Made by a program: the position numbers and the translations under genes. Of a stretch of DNA of 64,000 nt, positions 61,564 to 64,000 are shown in pieces (within the stretch, counting starts at the first letter, position 1; each line of letters begins with the position of its first letter). The notes under the pieces are model-generated. The model did not search any database. It saw nothing but the letters and a program-made list of their open reading frames with translations, and was not told the DNA's origin. The DNA lies in assembly GCA_020050835.1 (NCBI GenBank), contig JAGVKB010000102.1:62001-126000 (forward strand), in the 5' to 3' direction. The stretch comes from Candidatus Obscuribacterales bacterium. GTDB lineage: Bacteria > Cyanobacteriota > Vampirovibrionia > Obscuribacterales > Obscuribacteraceae.

Positions 61564-64000
61564 TTAGACTGTCGGTTCTTCTTGTGGTGCCAGCGTCAGC
61601 GTTGCTTGATCGTCATTGTCTGCTGTGGTTTTTACCGGGCGAAGGTTGGCTAATTGCTCGGCGAGCACTTGCAGATCAGTTAACGAAGGAAAGTCAAACA
61701 TTTCTTGGGTGCCTTCCGCAATCGTGACTTCCGCATGATTTTGGTCAATTTCTTCGTAAGAACCCGATTTTTCAGTACTTTCTTCGTAGAATCCCGATAC
61801 TTTGGCTGATTCGGCAGCGGAATCCGAAGGATTAAAGTCCAATTCGTACGAACCGACTTTCACGATTGACTCCAAGTCTTCCGGCTGCAAAAGGTCCTTC
61901 GTCTCTTCGTTGATGAAAGACGAGATCAGGGCGCTGTCGGCACCGCTATCGGCACCAAGCTCGGCATTGAGCTCGGCACCATCTTCGATATCATCGATCA
62001 GAGGCTCCTGGGAGATCTCGACGCGCGGCTTGCTGCCGTTGCGCCCGTTGGTCAGCGAGGTGATCAGCGGCGTGCCGCTGGGATGCAGCACTGGCACGTA
62101 GTCCCCGGCCGGTATCTCGAGCATCTTTTGACCGTCTGTCTCCAGTTTGGCGACCGATGAAACGCCATATTGCTCTTCGAGTGTCTTGCCGATATGACTG
62201 CAGGATTTGTCTTCAACCGGCTCGAAGGAATCGACAATCTTGCCGAGGGTAACCTCCAAGCCGAGTCCGCGCAGTTCGCAGCACAATCCGTCAAAGGCTG
62301 CTGTGCGCCCGCCAGGAGAGATATTCTTGCCTTGCACCATGTCGGCATAGGCCTGGTGCCGTCCGGTGATGTCGTCGGCTTTGAGCGTCATCATTTCGTT
62401 CAAGACATGAGCGCCACCATATGCTTGAATTGCCCAGACTTCCATCTCGCCCATGCGCTGACCGCCGTGGTTAGCTTTACCGCCGACCGGTTGCTGCGTG
62501 ACAGCGGCATACGGGCCGCCCAGCCCGGAGCGAGCGTTAATCTTGTGCAAGACAAGCTGATTGAGTTTAAGCATGTACTGGCGCCCGACCAGAACCGGCC
62601 GGTCGAACGGTTCGCCGGTTTTGCCGTCTGTCAGCGTCACTTTGCCGTTAGTACCCATCCATTGATAGCCAGGCAGCTTGCGCACTTCGGCCAGAGCTTC
62701 GGTAACCAGATTGTAGGAGGCGTCTTTACTGACCGACTCGTCAAATTGGTGGATGCGGTAATAGCGATTGAGAATGGATGAATAGAGACCGAGCTGCGTG
62801 TCGAATACCTGTCCGACGTTCATACGGCTGGGCACACCGAGCGGGTTTAAGCAGATGTCGACCGGCGTGCCATCGGGCAGATAAGGCATGTCTTGATCCG
62901 GAACGATGATCGAGACGATTCCCTTGTTGCCGTGGCGTCCTGCCAATTTATCACCGACTTCGACCGGGCAGAGCCTGGCGATCAGCACTTCGATTTCGCA
63001 GATCATGCCGGCCTTCAACTCGGGTGTAGTCTCGGGCGTGAAGATTCGAATGTCGATGACACGCCCGCCTGAGCCGTGCGGTACGCGCAGACTCGTATCA
63101 GCCATCTCTTCTGCGACCTTTCCGAAGATCGATTGAAGTAGCTCCTCTTCGGCCGATAGAGCTTTCTGCTCTTTAGGCGATAGCTTCGATACCAGGATGT
63201 CGCCCGGGTTCACGTAAGAGCCGACTTTGGCTATGCCGCGCTCGTCCAGGTGCTCTAAGTCTTTGCCGGCGACATTGGGCAGCTCCGGCGTGAGAATTTC
63301 AGGACCACGTAAAGTTTGGTGGACGCCGATTGAATGCTTCTCGATCTCGATGTGCGAGAGCTTATGATCTTTGATCAGTCCTTCGCGTACGACAATTGCG
63401 TCTTCGAAGTTGTAGCCGAACCAGGGAATGAAGGCAATCAATAGATTGCGACCGAGCGAAAGCTCACCCTTTTCGATGCCGGGACCGTCGGCGATAATCT
63501 GCCCGCCTTCGACCTGCTCGCCCACCTTTACGGTTGGGCGTTGATCCAGAATAGTGTTTTGATTGGTGCGATCGTATCTGATTAATGGATAATTTTTCAG
63601 CTCGCCGCTTGCTTGTTTGAGCACGATTTCGTTGCCGGTCACTTTGACGACTGTCCCGGCTCTGCGCGCCACCACCGAGTGTCCCGACGATCTGGCGACA
63701 ACCTTTTCAATGCCGGTTCCGACGCGCGGACGCTCTGGTCGGATCAGCGGCAAAGTCTGGCGCATCATGCCGCCGCCCATCAGGGCGCGGTTGGCGTCAT
63801 CGTGCTCGAGAAATGGGATAAGCCCTGATCCGACCGAGAAGAAGCCTTGAGGAGCTATCCCGATCATGTCTACTTCTTCCGGAGAGCAATTAAAGAAGGA
63901 TTCGCCACGGCGAGCTGGAACCTGGGGACCGACGATCGACCCGTTGTCCACCTTCGTGTCGGGCGGAGCCAGGGTGAACCTCTGGTCATCAGAAGGCGTG
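61564..64000 (-). CDS. rpoB: RNA polymerase beta subunit (3' part; 5' end beyond window)
   Basis: The frame is open to the end of the window, so the first part of the gene is missing. The visible part corresponds roughly to the last half of E. coli RpoB: FSVGSGLIPFLEHDDANRAL, then the MGGGMMRQTLPL segment, IVVREGLIKDHKLSHIEIEK, GNKGIVSIIVPDQDMPYLPDG, NPLGVPSRMNVGQ and GQRMGEMEVWAIQAYGGAH. The core ends near GLCCELRGLGLEVTLG (about 62250). After that come about 225 residues that ordinary RpoB lacks, acidic and low-complexity, with repeats such as SGSYEE and VSGFYEES. The rifampicin region is upstream of the window. rpoC, which usually follows rpoB, is not next to it. Confidence 0.95.
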   Translation of the reverse strand, partial: TPSDDQRFTLAPPDTKVDNGSIVGPQVPARRGESFFNCSPEEVDMIGIAPQGFFSVGSGLIPFLEHDDANRALMGGGMMRQTLPLIRPERPRVGTGIEKVVARSSGHSVVARRAGTVVKVTGNEIVLKQASGELKNYPLIRYDRTNQNTILDQRPTVKVGEQVEGGQIIADGPGIEKGELSLGRNLLIAFIPWFGYNFEDAIVVREGLIKDHKLSHIEIEKHSIGVHQTLRGPEILTPELPNVAGKDLEHLDERGIAKVGSYVNPGDILVSKLSPKEQKALSAEEELLQSIFGKVAEEMADTSLRVPHGSGGRVIDIRIFTPETTPELKAGMICEIEVLIARLCPVEVGDKLAGRHGNKGIVSIIVPDQDMPYLPDGTPVDICLNPLGVPSRMNVGQVFDTQLGLYSSILNRYYRIHQFDESVSKDASYNLVTEALAEVRKLPGYQWMGTNGKVTLTDGKTGEPFDRPVLVGRQYMLKLNQLVLHKINARSGLGGPYAAVTQQPVGGKANHGGQRMGEMEVWAIQAYGGAHVLNEMMTLKADDITGRHQAYADMVQGKNISPGGRTAAFDGLCCELRGLGLEVTLGKIVDSFEPVEDKSCSHIGKTLEEQYGVSSVAKLETDGQKMLEIPAGDYVPVLHPSGTPLITSLTNGRNGSKPRVEISQEPLIDDIEDGAELNAELGADSGADSALISSFINEETKDLLQPEDLESIVKVGSYELDFNPSDSAAESAKVSGFYEESTEKSGSYEEIDQNHAEVTIAEGTQEMFDFPSLTDLQVLAEQLANLRPVKTTADNDDQATLTLAPQEEPTV

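Noticed and set aside
1-64000. tRNA, rRNA, CRISPR array or transposase
   Set aside because: None was recognised by eye; a covariance-model and IS search is the needed check.

Overview
The window carries about 47 protein-coding genes and no rRNA, tRNA, CRISPR array or insertion sequence that I can see. It reads as a chromosomal segment of a diderm bacterium with moderately high GC. It has housekeeping genes (grpE-dnaK-dnaJ, dnaB, folC, trxB, most of rpoB) mixed with many secreted, TPR, low-complexity and giant surface proteins. Frequent TTG/GTG starts, a Ser/Thr kinase fused to TPRs, a CHAD (polyphosphate-associated) protein, SGNH/MBOAT acylation genes and many lineage-specific exported proteins make me think of the non-photosynthetic cyanobacterial relatives (Vampirovibrionia/Melainabacteria, Obscuribacterales type). 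That is inference from gene style, not a measured placement; a planctomycete-like or other large-genome diderm is the alternative.

Layout. 0-12 kb: an FAD amine oxidase, a haem-oxygenase-fold diiron protein, thioredoxin reductase, a CHAD protein, a Dnmt2/TRDMT1-like cytosine methyltransferase, a secreted TPR protein, two glycosyltransferases, a second TPR protein and a tightly coupled DUF1611 + enolase-superfamily epimerase pair resembling the DgcN/DgcA D-glutamate route. 12-20 kb: the grpE-dnaK-dnaJ operon with a beta-propeller gene overlapping dnaJ, and dnaB on the other strand. 20-29 kb: a papain-like protein, class I photolyase, a lipoprotein-type glutathione peroxidase, an SGNH + MBOAT acylation pair, and an SDR-family protein. 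29-40 kb: MerC-like protein, acetyl-CoA synthetase, a zinc-type MDR oxidoreductase, a one-domain EamA transporter, a TPR-coupled Ser/Thr kinase, a NUDIX hydrolase, folC and a protein built from carboxypeptidase-regulatory-like beta domains.

40-58 kb is the accessory heart of the window: a protein of about 3,430 residues (signal peptide, proline-rich neck, very long beta-helix-like repeat body, glycine-rich stalk, unique C-terminus), followed by an exported LTxxQ-repeat protein, an exported FecR-like protein, a predicted outer-membrane beta-barrel, an orphan kinase-like protein and a VirB10-like exported protein with a glycine zipper. Together they suggest a cell-surface assembly locus that I cannot match to a named system. 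58-64 kb: a Phd/VapC toxin-antitoxin pair with a palindromic operator, a winged-helix protein resembling replication-relaxation factors, two exported proteins, and the 3' two-thirds of rpoB, which has an unusual acidic C-terminal extension and no rpoC behind it.

Starts were chosen from Shine-Dalgarno spacing, signal peptides and family alignments from memory; alternatives are stated in the entries.
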